A DNA stretch of 64,000 nt from the NCBI GenBank assembly GCA_900468805.1, contig UEIF01000049.1, positions 1 through 64,000 on the forward strand, given 5' to 3'. This DNA is from Hyphomicrobiales bacterium. Its GTDB lineage: Bacteria; Pseudomonadota; Alphaproteobacteria; Rhizobiales; Rhizobiaceae. The position numbers and the translations under genes are program-made. The number at the start of each line of letters is the position of its first letter. Within the stretch, counting starts at the first letter, position 1. The notes under the pieces were generated by a model. The model made no database searches. It was not told the origin of the DNA and saw only the letters and a list, made by a program, of their open reading frames with translations. This document shows, piece by piece, positions 48,612 through 57,370 of the stretch.

Positions 48612-49790
48612 TCAGCCCTTTACGAACAGCTGGCGTGGCACGTTCGACAGGCATTCGACGCCGGTTTCGGTGATCGCGATGCTCTCGGTGATTTCCAGCC
48701 CCATATCTTCGAGCCAGAGACCGGTCATGAAATGGAAGGTCATACCAGGCTTCAACTCCGTGCGGTCGCCCGGGCGAAGGCTCATGGTGCGTTCGCCCCA
48801 GTCCGGCGGATAGGACAGACCGATCGGATAGCCGGTGCGGTTGTCCTTGATGATCCCGTATTTCTTCAACACGGCGAAGAAGGCATTGGCGATGTCTTCG
48901 CAGCTATTGCCCGGCCTTGCTGCGGAAAGACCGGCTTCCATGCCTTCGAGCGTCGCCTTTTCCGCGTCGAGAAAGGCCTGCGTCGGCTTGCCCAGGAATA
49001 CGGTACGCGACAGCGGGCAATGGTAGCGCTTGTAGGCGCCGGCGATCTCGAAGAATGTTCCTTCGCCCAAGCGCATCGGCTTGTCATCCCAGGTCAGATG
49101 CGGGGCGGAGGCGTCCGCACCCGACGGCAGAAGCGGCACGATTGCCGGATAATCGCCGCCGAATTCCGACGTGCCGCGAATGCCGGCATCATAGATCTCG
49201 GCAACGAGATCGCATTTGCGCATGCCGGGCTCAATGACGTCGACAATGCGCTTGTGCATCAGCTCGACGATCTTGCCTGCCTTGCGCATATAGTCGAGCT
49301 CTGTCGTGCTCTTGACCGCGCGCTGCCAGTTGACGAGGCTTGCCGCATCCTTGAAGCGGGCATTGGGCAGATGCTTCTGCAGGGATGCGAATGCGGCTGC
49401 CGAGAAGTAGTAATTGTCCATCTCAACGCCAACCATGAGGCTGGCCCATTTGCGCTCATCGATGATCTGCGCCAGGAGATCCATCGGGTGGCGTTCGGTC
49501 GACTGGACGTAGTGATCCGGATAGCCGATGATATTGTCATGGTGCAGGTAAGCGGTGCGCTTTGCGCCATTGGCGTCCTGCTTGCGGCCGTACCAGATTG
49601 GTTCGCCGCTCGGCGGCACCAGGACGCACTGATGCACATAAAAGGACCAGCCATCATAACCGGTGAGCCAGTGCATGTTGGATGGATCGGTGACGATCAG
49701 GAGGTCGATCCCCGCCTTTTCCATCGCATGACGGGTTTTGGAAAGGCGCGCGGCATATTCCTCGCGCGTAAAATTCAGCGTCACGCTCAC
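48612..49790 (-). CDS. doeA: Ectoine hydrolase (DoeA/EutD)
   Basis: A 392-residue enzyme of the M24 creatinase/Xaa-Pro peptidase fold that opens the ectoine ring to N-acetyl-diaminobutyrate. The N-terminal creatinase-like domain (about 1-150) has LIVTDPSNMHWLTGYDGWSF. The pita-bread domain carries YRKAGKIVELMHKRI-type and GRPGNSCEDIANAFFAVL-like segments and FHFMTGLWLEDMGLEITESIAIT near the end. Metal ligands of true peptidases are not evident, as expected of DoeA. It overlaps eutC by ATGA. Confidence 0.9.
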   Translation of the reverse strand: MSVTLNFTREEYAARLSKTRHAMEKAGIDLLIVTDPSNMHWLTGYDGWSFYVHQCVLVPPSGEPIWYGRKQDANGAKRTAYLHHDNIIGYPDHYVQSTERHPMDLLAQIIDERKWASLMVGVEMDNYYFSAAAFASLQKHLPNARFKDAASLVNWQRAVKSTTELDYMRKAGKIVELMHKRIVDVIEPGMRKCDLVAEIYDAGIRGTSEFGGDYPAIVPLLPSGADASAPHLTWDDKPMRLGEGTFFEIAGAYKRYHCPLSRTVFLGKPTQAFLDAEKATLEGMEAGLSAARPGNSCEDIANAFFAVLKKYGIIKDNRTGYPIGLSYPPDWGERTMSLRPGDRTELKPGMTFHFMTGLWLEDMGLEITESIAITETGVECLSNVPRQLFVKG

Positions 49791-50800
49791 GCTGCATCTC
49801 CCATTTTGATGTCGTTTTCGATCGTCTGCCCGCCTCCCGCGTCTTTCGCGCGGGCAAGGGCCAGATTGGCGATGGCGGTATCCTGCACGCCGGTGCCTGT
49901 GAGGTCGGCGAAGGTTATTGCTTCTGCGCTCGAGCGGCCAACTGCCTTGCCGACGATGACAGCTCCGAGTTCGCTAAACTGTCGGTCCGACGCGACTGCG
50001 CCCGCCTTGATGGCATGGTGCAACTCGCCGAGAATGCGGGTCTGCGAGAGCCGATCCGCGACGTAAGTCGCCCGAGCAAAGGCGGCCGGATCGATTTCGT
50101 TCTTGTGCTCTGCATCCGATCCCATAGCGGTCAGATGCTGACCAGGTTCGAGCCATTCAGCCATCAGGATCGGCTGTTCTGCGGGCGTCGTCGTGACGAT
50201 AATATCTGCACCACGGACGGCTTCGCGTGGATCGGCAATGGCGGCGACCTCGATCCCGTGGTCGCGAGCGACGTCAGTGGCAAGCTTCTGCGCCTTTGCG
50301 TGGTCGCGTGACCAGATGCGCGCCGCTGTGATCGGGCGCACAAGCAGGAGAGCCGCGAGCTGCAGCCGCGCCTGCATGCCTGCACCAAAGATCGTTGCGA
50401 CGCAGGCGTCTTGGCGTGACAGGTGCCGCGCGGCGACCGCACCGGCGGCTGCCGTGCGCACATCCGTGAGATAACCGTTGTCGAGAAAAAGGGCTTCGAC
50501 CAATCCAGTCTTGGCGCTCAGCAGGATCATCAGCCCGTTGAGGCTCGGCAGACCGATCTTGGGGTTGTCGAAGAATCCGGGGCTGACCTTGATGGCGAGC
50601 CCGTCAAAGCCCGGCACGTAGGCCGTCTTGACGTCCACTTCACCACGAAAGTCCGGAATGTCCAGGCGCAGGATCGGCGGCATGGCAACGGCTTTGGTGG
50701 CGAGCGCAGCAAAGGCTTGCTCGACGCAATCGACGGCGGAGACGTCGAGCTTGACGATGGCGCGAAGGTCTTTCTCCATCAGGATGCTGATGCGGCTCAT
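49787..50800 (-). CDS. eutC: Ornithine-cyclodeaminase/mu-crystallin-family protein EutC
   Basis: A 337-residue NAD(P)-binding protein of the OCD/mu-crystallin fold, implicated with EutA and EutB in converting 5-hydroxyectoine to ectoine. It shows the GAGMQARLQLAALLLVRP nucleotide-binding motif and the VTTTPAEQPILMAEWLEPGQHLTAMGSD strand typical of the family. It overlaps eutB and doeA by ATGA on each side. Without EutA in the window, its role in hydroxyectoine use is uncertain. Confidence 0.85.
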   Translation of the reverse strand: MSRISILMEKDLRAIVKLDVSAVDCVEQAFAALATKAVAMPPILRLDIPDFRGEVDVKTAYVPGFDGLAIKVSPGFFDNPKIGLPSLNGLMILLSAKTGLVEALFLDNGYLTDVRTAAAGAVAARHLSRQDACVATIFGAGMQARLQLAALLLVRPITAARIWSRDHAKAQKLATDVARDHGIEVAAIADPREAVRGADIIVTTTPAEQPILMAEWLEPGQHLTAMGSDAEHKNEIDPAAFARATYVADRLSQTRILGELHHAIKAGAVASDRQFSELGAVIVGKAVGRSSAEAITFADLTGTGVQDTAIANLALARAKDAGGGQTIENDIKMGDAA

Positions 50801-51816
50801 GGGGCGGCCCTCGAGACGATTTTCTGGTGCAGCGCCGGGTCGATGTTGCCGCCTGAGATGATGATGGCTGTGGGGCCTGACAGTTCGACCTTGTTTGCGA
50901 GGATGGCGGCAATGCCGACCGCACCGGCACCCTCGACGGTTATGTTCTCTTCGCGCGCGGCATGGCGGATTCCTTCAGCAATCTCGTCTTCGGTCAGAAG
51001 CACGATGTCGTCCAGGAGATCGCGGCACAGGGTGAAGGTCACGTGGTTCGCAAGACCGATGCCGCCCCCAAGCGAATCCGCCAGCGTCTCCTCCTCGCGG
51101 ACCGCGACAGGCTTGCCGGCGGCAAGCGCCGCGTGCATGGCTGCCCCACGCTCCATCGAGATGCCGATGACGCGGATCTCAGGCTTCAAGGCCTTGACGG
51201 CAACGGCAATGCCGCCCGCCAGACCGCCGCCGGAAAGAGGCACCAACACGGTCGTAAGTTCGGGCAGGGACTCAACAATTTCGAGACCGATCGTGCCTTG
51301 ACCGGCCACGACGTTCGCATCGTCGAAAGGCGGGATCGGTATGAGGCCACGGCTTTCGATCAAGCGTTCGACTTCTTCTTGCGCGTCATCCTGCGATATG
51401 CCGACAAGGCGGATTTCGGCGCCGAGCGTTCGGACCGCTTCGACCTTGTTGGCTGGAACGAGCGACGACATGCAGATGGTGGCAGGAACGCTCAATTCGC
51501 GTGCGGCATACGCGACGGCGCGACCGTGATTTCCTGTCGAGGCGGTGACGAGGCCGCGCTTGCGCTCAGCATCACCCAGCGACAGGATCGCATTCATCGC
51601 GCCGCGCAGCTTGAAGGCGCCGATGGGTTGGCATGTTTCGAGCTTGAGATGGACGGGTTGACCGGTGCGTTCGGAGAGCGTGCTGGAACGAACGAGTGGT
51701 GTGCACGCCACCCCGCCGGCGATGCGAGCGGCAGCCTGCTCGATGTCCGCCAGAATGACTGGCAGCACCTTTTCTTCAGTCGATCTGGACAGGATTTCGC
51801 TCTTCATGATTGTCAT
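50797..51816 (-). CDS. eutB: Threonine-dehydratase-like PLP enzyme EutB (hydroxyectoine utilisation)
   Basis: A 339-residue fold-type II PLP enzyme resembling serine/threonine dehydratases and racemases. PLP Lys lies in PIGAFKLRGAMNAIL, and the phosphate-binding loop is SGGGLAGGIAVAV. In hydroxyectoine degraders it is thought to act on the hydroxylated intermediate. The first ATG (51816) and one three codons later are both possible starts; no clear Shine-Dalgarno site precedes either. It is the first gene of the minus operon after enuR, with its own AT-rich upstream region. Confidence 0.87.
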   Translation of the reverse strand: MTIMKSEILSRSTEEKVLPVILADIEQAAARIAGGVACTPLVRSSTLSERTGQPVHLKLETCQPIGAFKLRGAMNAILSLGDAERKRGLVTASTGNHGRAVAYAARELSVPATICMSSLVPANKVEAVRTLGAEIRLVGISQDDAQEEVERLIESRGLIPIPPFDDANVVAGQGTIGLEIVESLPELTTVLVPLSGGGLAGGIAVAVKALKPEIRVIGISMERGAAMHAALAAGKPVAVREEETLADSLGGGIGLANHVTFTLCRDLLDDIVLLTEDEIAEGIRHAAREENITVEGAGAVGIAAILANKVELSGPTAIIISGGNIDPALHQKIVSRAAP

Positions 51817-51883
51817 GTTGAGAGCGAAGTAAAATCATGTCAATTATTATATTGTAATGATTCAATGATTGTCGTGCGAGCCT
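51817..51883 (-). promoter_or_regulatory. AT-rich gap between enuR and eutB with a tandem repeat
   Basis: The 67-base gap contains AATGATTC at 51856-51863 directly followed by AATGATTG at 51864-51871, and an ATTATA (minus-strand TATAAT) at 51846-51851. A strong -35 is not visible. It is a candidate EnuR control site for eutB-ehuA. Confidence 0.35.
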
Positions 51884-53332
51884 CTAGCCGATCGAGCCGA
51901 TATCATAGACCGGCGGCAGTTGCTCGAAGGCTTGCCTCACGGTCGTCAGCGCCTTGGCCAGGCTTGCATGGTTCAGGCGTCCACCCAGACAGATACGAAT
52001 GCCGCCACCATGGCCCGGTCCGGCAATGAAGGGTTCGGAGGGCGTGACCGCGACATTCTGATTGGTCAGCGAACGGACCAGACCGTCCTCGGTCCAGTGC
52101 GATGGGACCTTGAGCCAGGCGCAGAGCGACAGCGGGTGACTAGAGGCGATATGGTCACCGAGGATTTCCGTTGCGATGGCTTGCCGCGCGCGTGCCTCAT
52201 CACGCTGGATTTCCAGCAATCGTTGCGCGGTACCGTTCTCGACCCAGCGCGTGGCGATTTCGCCGGTCAGATAGGTGCCGCTCCAGCTCGATACGCGCAG
52301 GATCGAGGCGGCGCGAATGGAATAGGCGGGCGGAACGACGAGATAGCCAACGCGCAACCCTGTCAGCACCGCCTTGGTGAAACTCGTGACGAAGAAACCG
52401 AGATCGGGCAACATCTCGGTGATCGAAGGCAGGTCCTCCTCGATCATCGGACGATAGACCTCATCTTCGATGACGAAAACACCATAACGCGCCGCAATTG
52501 CAGCAATCTCACGCCTGCGTGCGGCGCCTGAGACATGGCTTGTCGGATTATTGAGTGTCGGAATGACCACTAGTGCCCGGACGCCGCCTGCCGCACAGAC
52601 GGTTTCCAGCGCATCGGGCAAAATGCCCTCATCGTCCGTGGGTAAGCCCTTCAGGCTGAAGCCGAGGATATTGGAAAGCCCGATGATGCCGTGATCGGTT
52701 AGATTTTCACACAAGACGACATCGCCGGAGCGGACAATGCAGGTCAAAGCGAGAAAAATACCATGGGCGGCACCGTTGGTAACGAGAATGCGGTCTGCCC
52801 CGGCCGTGACGCCGAGCGTGCGCAACCAGATGCGCGCCGTCTCTCGGTGACGATCAAGGCCGGCGATCGGGCGGCAGGGACGCATGAAGCTTGCATTGTC
52901 GCCGTCGGCCAGCTCGCGAAGGATCTCGCGCGACGCGGTTTCATGCGCATCGAGATAGACGCCGCGAATAATGGAGAGGTCGAGCACCTCGTTGGCACTA
53001 TGATCCAGCATCATGCGTCCGGCACGGTCCGTCACGCGTGTCTTGACGAAGGTGCCGCGTCCGATCTCACCGCTCAGATAGCCGAGCCGCTCAGCCTCCT
53101 TGTAGGAGAGGCTGACGGTCTGCACGGAAAGGCAGAGTTCCCGCGCGAGATCGCGATGCGTCGGCATGCGATCCATCGGCTTAAGGACGCCGGCATCGAT
53201 ATCGGCGATAATGCGCTCGGTGAGCGCTGCATGCTTCGTCTCACCCTTTTGCTTGGCGAGGTTCGGCCGCCATGCCACCGGCTTTGTTGCCGTGATCGGA
53301 TCAAGGTTGAGGGGATTGGCCTGACGTCGCAT
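51884..53332 (-). CDS. enuR: MocR-type ectoine-catabolism regulator EnuR
   Basis: A 482-residue GntR/MocR regulator combining an N-terminal winged helix (about 20-95: DRMPTHRDLARELCLSVQTVSLSYKEAERLG) with an aminotransferase-like PLP domain. The PLP lysine is at about 320 in FVTSFTKAVLTGLRVGY. In EnuR proteins, the PLP forms an adduct with ectoine catabolites and releases repression of the uptake/degradation operon. It lies between doeD and eutB on the same strand, a typical location. The gene may be transcribed from the repeat-containing region upstream. Confidence 0.88.
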   Translation of the reverse strand: MRRQANPLNLDPITATKPVAWRPNLAKQKGETKHAALTERIIADIDAGVLKPMDRMPTHRDLARELCLSVQTVSLSYKEAERLGYLSGEIGRGTFVKTRVTDRAGRMMLDHSANEVLDLSIIRGVYLDAHETASREILRELADGDNASFMRPCRPIAGLDRHRETARIWLRTLGVTAGADRILVTNGAAHGIFLALTCIVRSGDVVLCENLTDHGIIGLSNILGFSLKGLPTDDEGILPDALETVCAAGGVRALVVIPTLNNPTSHVSGAARRREIAAIAARYGVFVIEDEVYRPMIEEDLPSITEMLPDLGFFVTSFTKAVLTGLRVGYLVVPPAYSIRAASILRVSSWSGTYLTGEIATRWVENGTAQRLLEIQRDEARARQAIATEILGDHIASSHPLSLCAWLKVPSHWTEDGLVRSLTNQNVAVTPSEPFIAGPGHGGGIRICLGGRLNHASLAKALTTVRQAFEQLPPVYDIGSIG

Positions 53333-53369
53333 GAAATTGTCTCGTTTTAATGACGATTATTTCATGACA

Positions 53370-53407
53370 TTATGCACGCTTCATCGCAAAAGATGAAGCC
53401 TTATGCA
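53370..53407. repeat. Direct TTATGCA repeat flanking an 8-bp hairpin upstream of enuR
   Basis: TTATGCA occurs at 53370-53376 and 53401-53407, 31 bases apart. They flank the perfect inverted repeat GCTTCATC / GATGAAGC (53378-53385 and 53392-53399, 6-base loop). It is in the 179-base doeD-enuR gap, 38-75 bases from the enuR start, so it could be an operator or a doeD 3'-end hairpin. Confidence 0.6.
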
Positions 53408-53511
53408 TCGTGAACCGTGATTGCTTCAGGAATAATCACGATCGTCGCGATTTTTACTGAGAAACGGGCGTTGCCAGGCGAGGCTTATCTCGCCCGGCAG
53501 CTGTGCTTGCC

Positions 53512-54915
53512 TCAGATCGTCTCGCCAGCCTGGACCAATTCGTCCATGACGGAGCGGACAGCGGATTCGGCGATGGCAACGATCTCGTCGACTTCTTCCT
53601 TTGTCGTGACGAGCGGCGGTGCAAAACCCAAGATATCGCCATGCGGCATGGCACGGGCAATGAGGCCCCGACTGCGCGCCGCCTTCGAGATCCGTGCGCC
53701 GACAGCGAGGCCGGGTGCAAAACGCACCTTCTTTTCCCGATCCGCAACGAATTCGATGGCGCCCATCAAGCCGACGCCGCGCACTTCGCCGACGATCGGA
53801 AGCTGAGCGAACCTGGCCTTCAGCTGCGCCTGGAAATAGGTGCCGACCGTGCGCGCATTCCCTGGCAGATCCTCCTTCTCGACGATGTCGAGAACGGCGT
53901 TTGCTGCTGCGGCGCCAATCGGATGGCCGGAATAGGTGTAGCCGTGCGAGAAAGCGCCGACGCGGTCGGCCCCTTCTTCCATCACCTTGTAGACCTTCTC
54001 GCCGACGATGGCCCCCGATAGCGGGAAGTAAGCCGAGGTGAGGCCTTTGGCGACGGTGATCAGATCGGGTTCGATACCGTAGTGCTGCGATCCGAACATC
54101 GAGCCGGTACGACCGAAACCGGTGATGACTTCGTCGGCGATGAGCAGGATATCGTATTTCCGGAGGACCTTTTGCACTTCGTCCCAATAGCCCTGCGGCG
54201 GCGGGGTGATGCCGCCGGTGCCGAGCACCGGTTCGGCGATGAAGGCACCGATCGTGTCCGGGTCTTCGCGCAGGATCAGGGCTTCAAGCTCGTCAGCGCG
54301 GCGCTTGGAAAATTCGACTTCCGTCTCACCTGCTTCTGCGCCCCAATAGTGATGCGGCACGCCGGTGTGGAGAATGCCGGCACGCGGCAGGTCCATGTGG
54401 TCGTGGTAAAAACTCATGCCGGTCATCGAGCCGGAGACGACGCTGCAACCGTGATAGCCCCGTTCGCGGGAGATGATCTTCTTCTTGTTCGGCTTGCCGC
54501 GCAGGTTGTTGTAGTACCAGACGAGCTTTGCTTGCGTTTCGTTGGCATCGGAACCCGACATGCCGTAGAAAACCTTACTCATCTTGCCGGGCGCCATTTT
54601 CACCAGACGATCGGAGAGGATCGCGAGCTCATCCGTCGTGTGGGCGGCATAGGTATGGTAATAGGCCAGGCGGTAGGCTTGGCGCGAGATTGCCTCGGCC
54701 ACCTCGGTGCGGCCATAGCCGACATTGACGCAGTAGAGACCGGCGAAACCGTCGATCAGCTGCTTGCCGTTCGCATCCTGAATGCGGATGCCCTTGCCGG
54801 TTTCAACGATCGTCGGATCACCCAACTTGCCGCTGGCGAAATCCTTGAGCTGCGTGAAGGGATGCAGGACCGAGTTCCGGTCCATCTCGGCGATCTGGTT
54901 GGGGTTGATGGTCAT
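53512..54915 (-). CDS. doeD: L-2,4-diaminobutyrate transaminase (DoeD)
   Basis: A 467-residue class-III PLP aminotransferase. It is expected to convert L-2,4-diaminobutyrate to aspartate-beta-semialdehyde. The start MTINPNQIAEMDRN follows AGGA. The PLP lysine is about Lys290 in ITVAKGLTSAYFPLSG. Conserved cofactor segments: MSGSDANETQAKL (phosphate), IADEVITGFGRTGSMFG (Asp) and GYTYSGHPIGAAAA. Overlap with doeC is not present (14-base gap). Alone it could be an omega-aminotransferase; the neighbours indicate ectoine degradation. Confidence 0.88.
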   Translation of the reverse strand: MTINPNQIAEMDRNSVLHPFTQLKDFASGKLGDPTIVETGKGIRIQDANGKQLIDGFAGLYCVNVGYGRTEVAEAISRQAYRLAYYHTYAAHTTDELAILSDRLVKMAPGKMSKVFYGMSGSDANETQAKLVWYYNNLRGKPNKKKIISRERGYHGCSVVSGSMTGMSFYHDHMDLPRAGILHTGVPHHYWGAEAGETEVEFSKRRADELEALILREDPDTIGAFIAEPVLGTGGITPPPQGYWDEVQKVLRKYDILLIADEVITGFGRTGSMFGSQHYGIEPDLITVAKGLTSAYFPLSGAIVGEKVYKVMEEGADRVGAFSHGYTYSGHPIGAAAANAVLDIVEKEDLPGNARTVGTYFQAQLKARFAQLPIVGEVRGVGLMGAIEFVADREKKVRFAPGLAVGARISKAARSRGLIARAMPHGDILGFAPPLVTTKEEVDEIVAIAESAVRSVMDELVQAGETI

Positions 54916-54929
54916 AACAACGGATCCTT

Positions 54930-56408
54930 TCATGCAGCGAGGTTGCCGAAGCAGACATATTTTGCTTCGAGATATTCCAGGAGGCCGTGGCGCGAGCCTT
55001 CGCGACCAAGGCCGGATTGTTTCCAACCACCGAAGGGTATCGGCGCGCCGGTGAATTTCGGCGTATTGACGGCGATCATGCCGTATTCAAGCCGATCGGT
55101 GAGGCGCATCGCTCGGCCGAGATCGTTGGTGTAGACGTAGGCTGCCAGTCCCATCTCGGTGGCATTGGCACGGGCGAGCACGTCCTGCTCGTTATCGAAC
55201 GGCAGAATTGCAGCGACCGGGCCGAAGGTTTCTTCGCGTGCAATCAGCATGTCGTCGGTGACATCTGCAAGCACGGTCGGCGTGACGAAATTGCCGCCGA
55301 GCGGGCTGTCCTGCCCGCCGCAGACGAGACGTGCACCGGCAGAAAGCGCCTGCGCAATCTGCTGGCGGCATTTTTCGGCGACCGAAGGGCGCGTCATCGG
55401 CCCGATATCGGTGCCGGGTTCAAGACCATGGCCGACCTTCAGCTCTTGGGTCGCCTTGGCGAAGGCATCCACGAACCGATCGTACTGGCCGCGCTGGACG
55501 TAAATCCTGTTGGCGGCAAGGCAATCCTGGCCCGACGTGGCGAATTTTGCGCCGATACAGCCCTTTACGGCTTTGGAAAGCTCGGTGTCGTCGAACAGGA
55601 TGAAAGGTGCATGGCCGCCAAGTTCCAACGAGGCCTTCTTCACGGTCGCCGCCGATTGTGTAAGCAGGATGCGTCCTACTTCTGTCGAGCCGGTGAAGGA
55701 AAAGGCCCGCACGTCCGTGTGCTCCAGCAGACGGCGCGCAAGCGGCGCGGCTTCGCCTGTGAGCACCTGGAAGACACCTGCGGGCATCCCGGCCTCCTGC
55801 GCAAGTTTTGCCAAGGCAAGTGCTGAAAGCGGTGTTTCCGGGGCAGGCTTGACGATCATGGTGCAGCCGGCCGCCAGTGCAGCACCCGCCTTGCGGGTAA
55901 TCATGGCGGAGGGAAAGTTCCACGGCGTGATCGCGACAGTGACGCCAAGCGGCTGCATCTGTACCGAAAGGCGGCTGCCAGGCAGGTGGCTCGGAAGAGT
56001 TTCGCCATAGGCGCGCTCGCCTTCGCCGGCAAACCATTCAAGGAAACTCGCGGCGTAGGAAATCTCGCCGAGCGACTCTGCCAGCGGCTTGCCCTGTTCG
56101 GCCGTCATGATGACGGCGAGATCCTGGGCGTTATCGCGCATCAGCCTGCCCCATGCGCGCAGGACCTGACCGCGTTCGATGGGTAGCTTGTCACGCCAGT
56201 CGAGGAAGGCATTTCTTGCGCCTTCGACTGCGGCATCGGCATCTTCGAGCGAGCAGGCCGCGACATCTGCGATCTGCTCGCCGGTTGCGGGATCGATGAC
56301 GCTCAGGATCTCTCTGCGCACGGTCCATGTGCCGTTCAGAAAGGCCCGGCGCTCGATCAGATCGGGTCGTTTCAGGTTTTTCAGCGCAGTGCTGGCGATG
56401 CCTTCCAT
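54930..56408 (-). CDS. doeC: Aspartate-semialdehyde dehydrogenase, ectoine degradation (DoeC)
   Basis: A 492-residue NAD(P)-dependent aldehyde dehydrogenase of the succinate-semialdehyde type, oxidising aspartate-beta-semialdehyde to aspartate. The start MEGIASTALKNLK follows GGAG by six bases. Motifs: TPWNFPSAMITRKAGAAL, catalytic Glu262 in LELGGHAPF, and Cys296 in GQDCLAANRIYV. First in the doeC-doeD unit and divergent from doeX. Without its neighbours it would be called a GabD-type dehydrogenase. Confidence 0.9.
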   Translation of the reverse strand: MEGIASTALKNLKRPDLIERRAFLNGTWTVRREILSVIDPATGEQIADVAACSLEDADAAVEGARNAFLDWRDKLPIERGQVLRAWGRLMRDNAQDLAVIMTAEQGKPLAESLGEISYAASFLEWFAGEGERAYGETLPSHLPGSRLSVQMQPLGVTVAITPWNFPSAMITRKAGAALAAGCTMIVKPAPETPLSALALAKLAQEAGMPAGVFQVLTGEAAPLARRLLEHTDVRAFSFTGSTEVGRILLTQSAATVKKASLELGGHAPFILFDDTELSKAVKGCIGAKFATSGQDCLAANRIYVQRGQYDRFVDAFAKATQELKVGHGLEPGTDIGPMTRPSVAEKCRQQIAQALSAGARLVCGGQDSPLGGNFVTPTVLADVTDDMLIAREETFGPVAAILPFDNEQDVLARANATEMGLAAYVYTNDLGRAMRLTDRLEYGMIAVNTPKFTGAPIPFGGWKQSGLGREGSRHGLLEYLEAKYVCFGNLAA

Positions 56409-56529
56409 GCGGAGCTCCAAATGGGGTTTACAGAGAGACTAACCGCGCGCCATGATCGAATGGCTGCATTGATTTCATCCTTCATGCAGGAATTATGCTT
56501 AAACTGGACACTGACCGCAGGATTTCTGC

Positions 56530-56997
56530 ATGACTACTCTCGACAGAGCCGACAGAGCGCTGCTCGCCGCCGTTCAGAAAAACAATCGCCTGACCTCGGA
56601 AGAGTTGGCACAGATCGTCAATCTCTCGCCGACTGCCTGTCAGCGACGGCTGAAGCGGTTGCGTGAAGAAGGGGTGATCGAGGCAGACGTATCGATCGTC
56701 TCGCCCAAGGCTGCGGGGCGCGGTGTCACCATGATCGTTCTTGTCTCGCTGGAGCGTGAACGGGCCGATATCGTCGATCGATTCAAGGCGGCGATCCGCG
56801 CCACCAAGGAAGTGATGATCGGCTATTACGTGACGGGTGATGCCGATTTCATCCTGGTGATTACGGCGAAGGACATGGAGGACTACGAAGCCTTTACGCG
56901 TCGGTTCTTCTATGAGAACCACGATATCAAAGGTTTCAAAACGATGGTTGTAATGGATCGAGTGAAGGCTGGCTTTGCCTTCCCGATAGAGGACTGA
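56530..56997 (+). CDS. doeX: Lrp/AsnC-family regulator (DoeX)
   Basis: A 155-residue feast/famine-type regulator. The N-terminal HTH (about 5-60) reads NRLTSEELAQIVNLSPTACQRRLKRLREEGVIEADV, and the RAM effector domain follows (about 70-150). It is divergent from doeC-doeD across 121 bases, the same relation DoeX has to doe genes in Halomonas. It is probably a second layer of control besides EnuR. Confidence 0.88.
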   Translation: MTTLDRADRALLAAVQKNNRLTSEELAQIVNLSPTACQRRLKRLREEGVIEADVSIVSPKAAGRGVTMIVLVSLERERADIVDRFKAAIRATKEVMIGYYVTGDADFILVITAKDMEDYEAFTRRFFYENHDIKGFKTMVVMDRVKAGFAFPIED

Positions 56998-57336
56998 TGG
57001 CACCGAGAGGTTTTCCAAAGTCCGCGTTGTTTCCGTTTTCTGCCGATCGACGCGCATTTGGCTTTCGCAACGGCATGTGAACGTCAACCTCCAACACTCT
57101 TGCAAAAGCTGCCGATATCGAGACGGTTACGTCCTCCTTCCCCCGCTGGGCACGCCAACATAAGACCGATCAATCTCAGAATTCCGGCGAGATGCGTTCC
57201 TGCGAAGACCCTTTGGCTGGACGCAGACGTCTGAGGTTTCATCGGATCGCTTATTGAACATCCATTCGACAAGAATGCATATGTGAAACCTTCGCATACG
57301 GTCTCTTGACAGCTCCTCTCTTGTCGTGGAGTGTAA
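56998..57336. other. Intergenic region between doeX and the LacI operon
   Basis: About 340 bases with no supportable gene. TTGACA at 57306-57311 might be a -35 for the LacI gene, but no well-placed -10 is clear. Confidence 0.5.
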
Positions 57337-57363
57337 GTAAAGCGGTTTACTAAAGCGGTTTAC
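57337..57363 (+). promoter_or_regulatory. Two tandem LacI-type operators at the start of the LacI gene
   Basis: GTAAAGCGGTTTAC (57337-57350) and CTAAAGCGGTTTAC (57350-57363) abut as a perfect 13-base direct repeat of TAAAGCGGTTTAC. Each is a near-palindrome centred on CG, the hallmark of LacI/GalR operators. The second ends seven bases before the ATG, so binding should block initiation and give tight autoregulation of the whole downstream operon. Confidence 0.75.
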
Positions 57364-57370
57364 AAGCTGG

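Noticed and set aside
51817-51883. A hidden eutA between enuR and eutB
   Set aside because: The gap is only 67 bases, and the other junctions in the cluster are too tight to hold a gene of about 250 residues.
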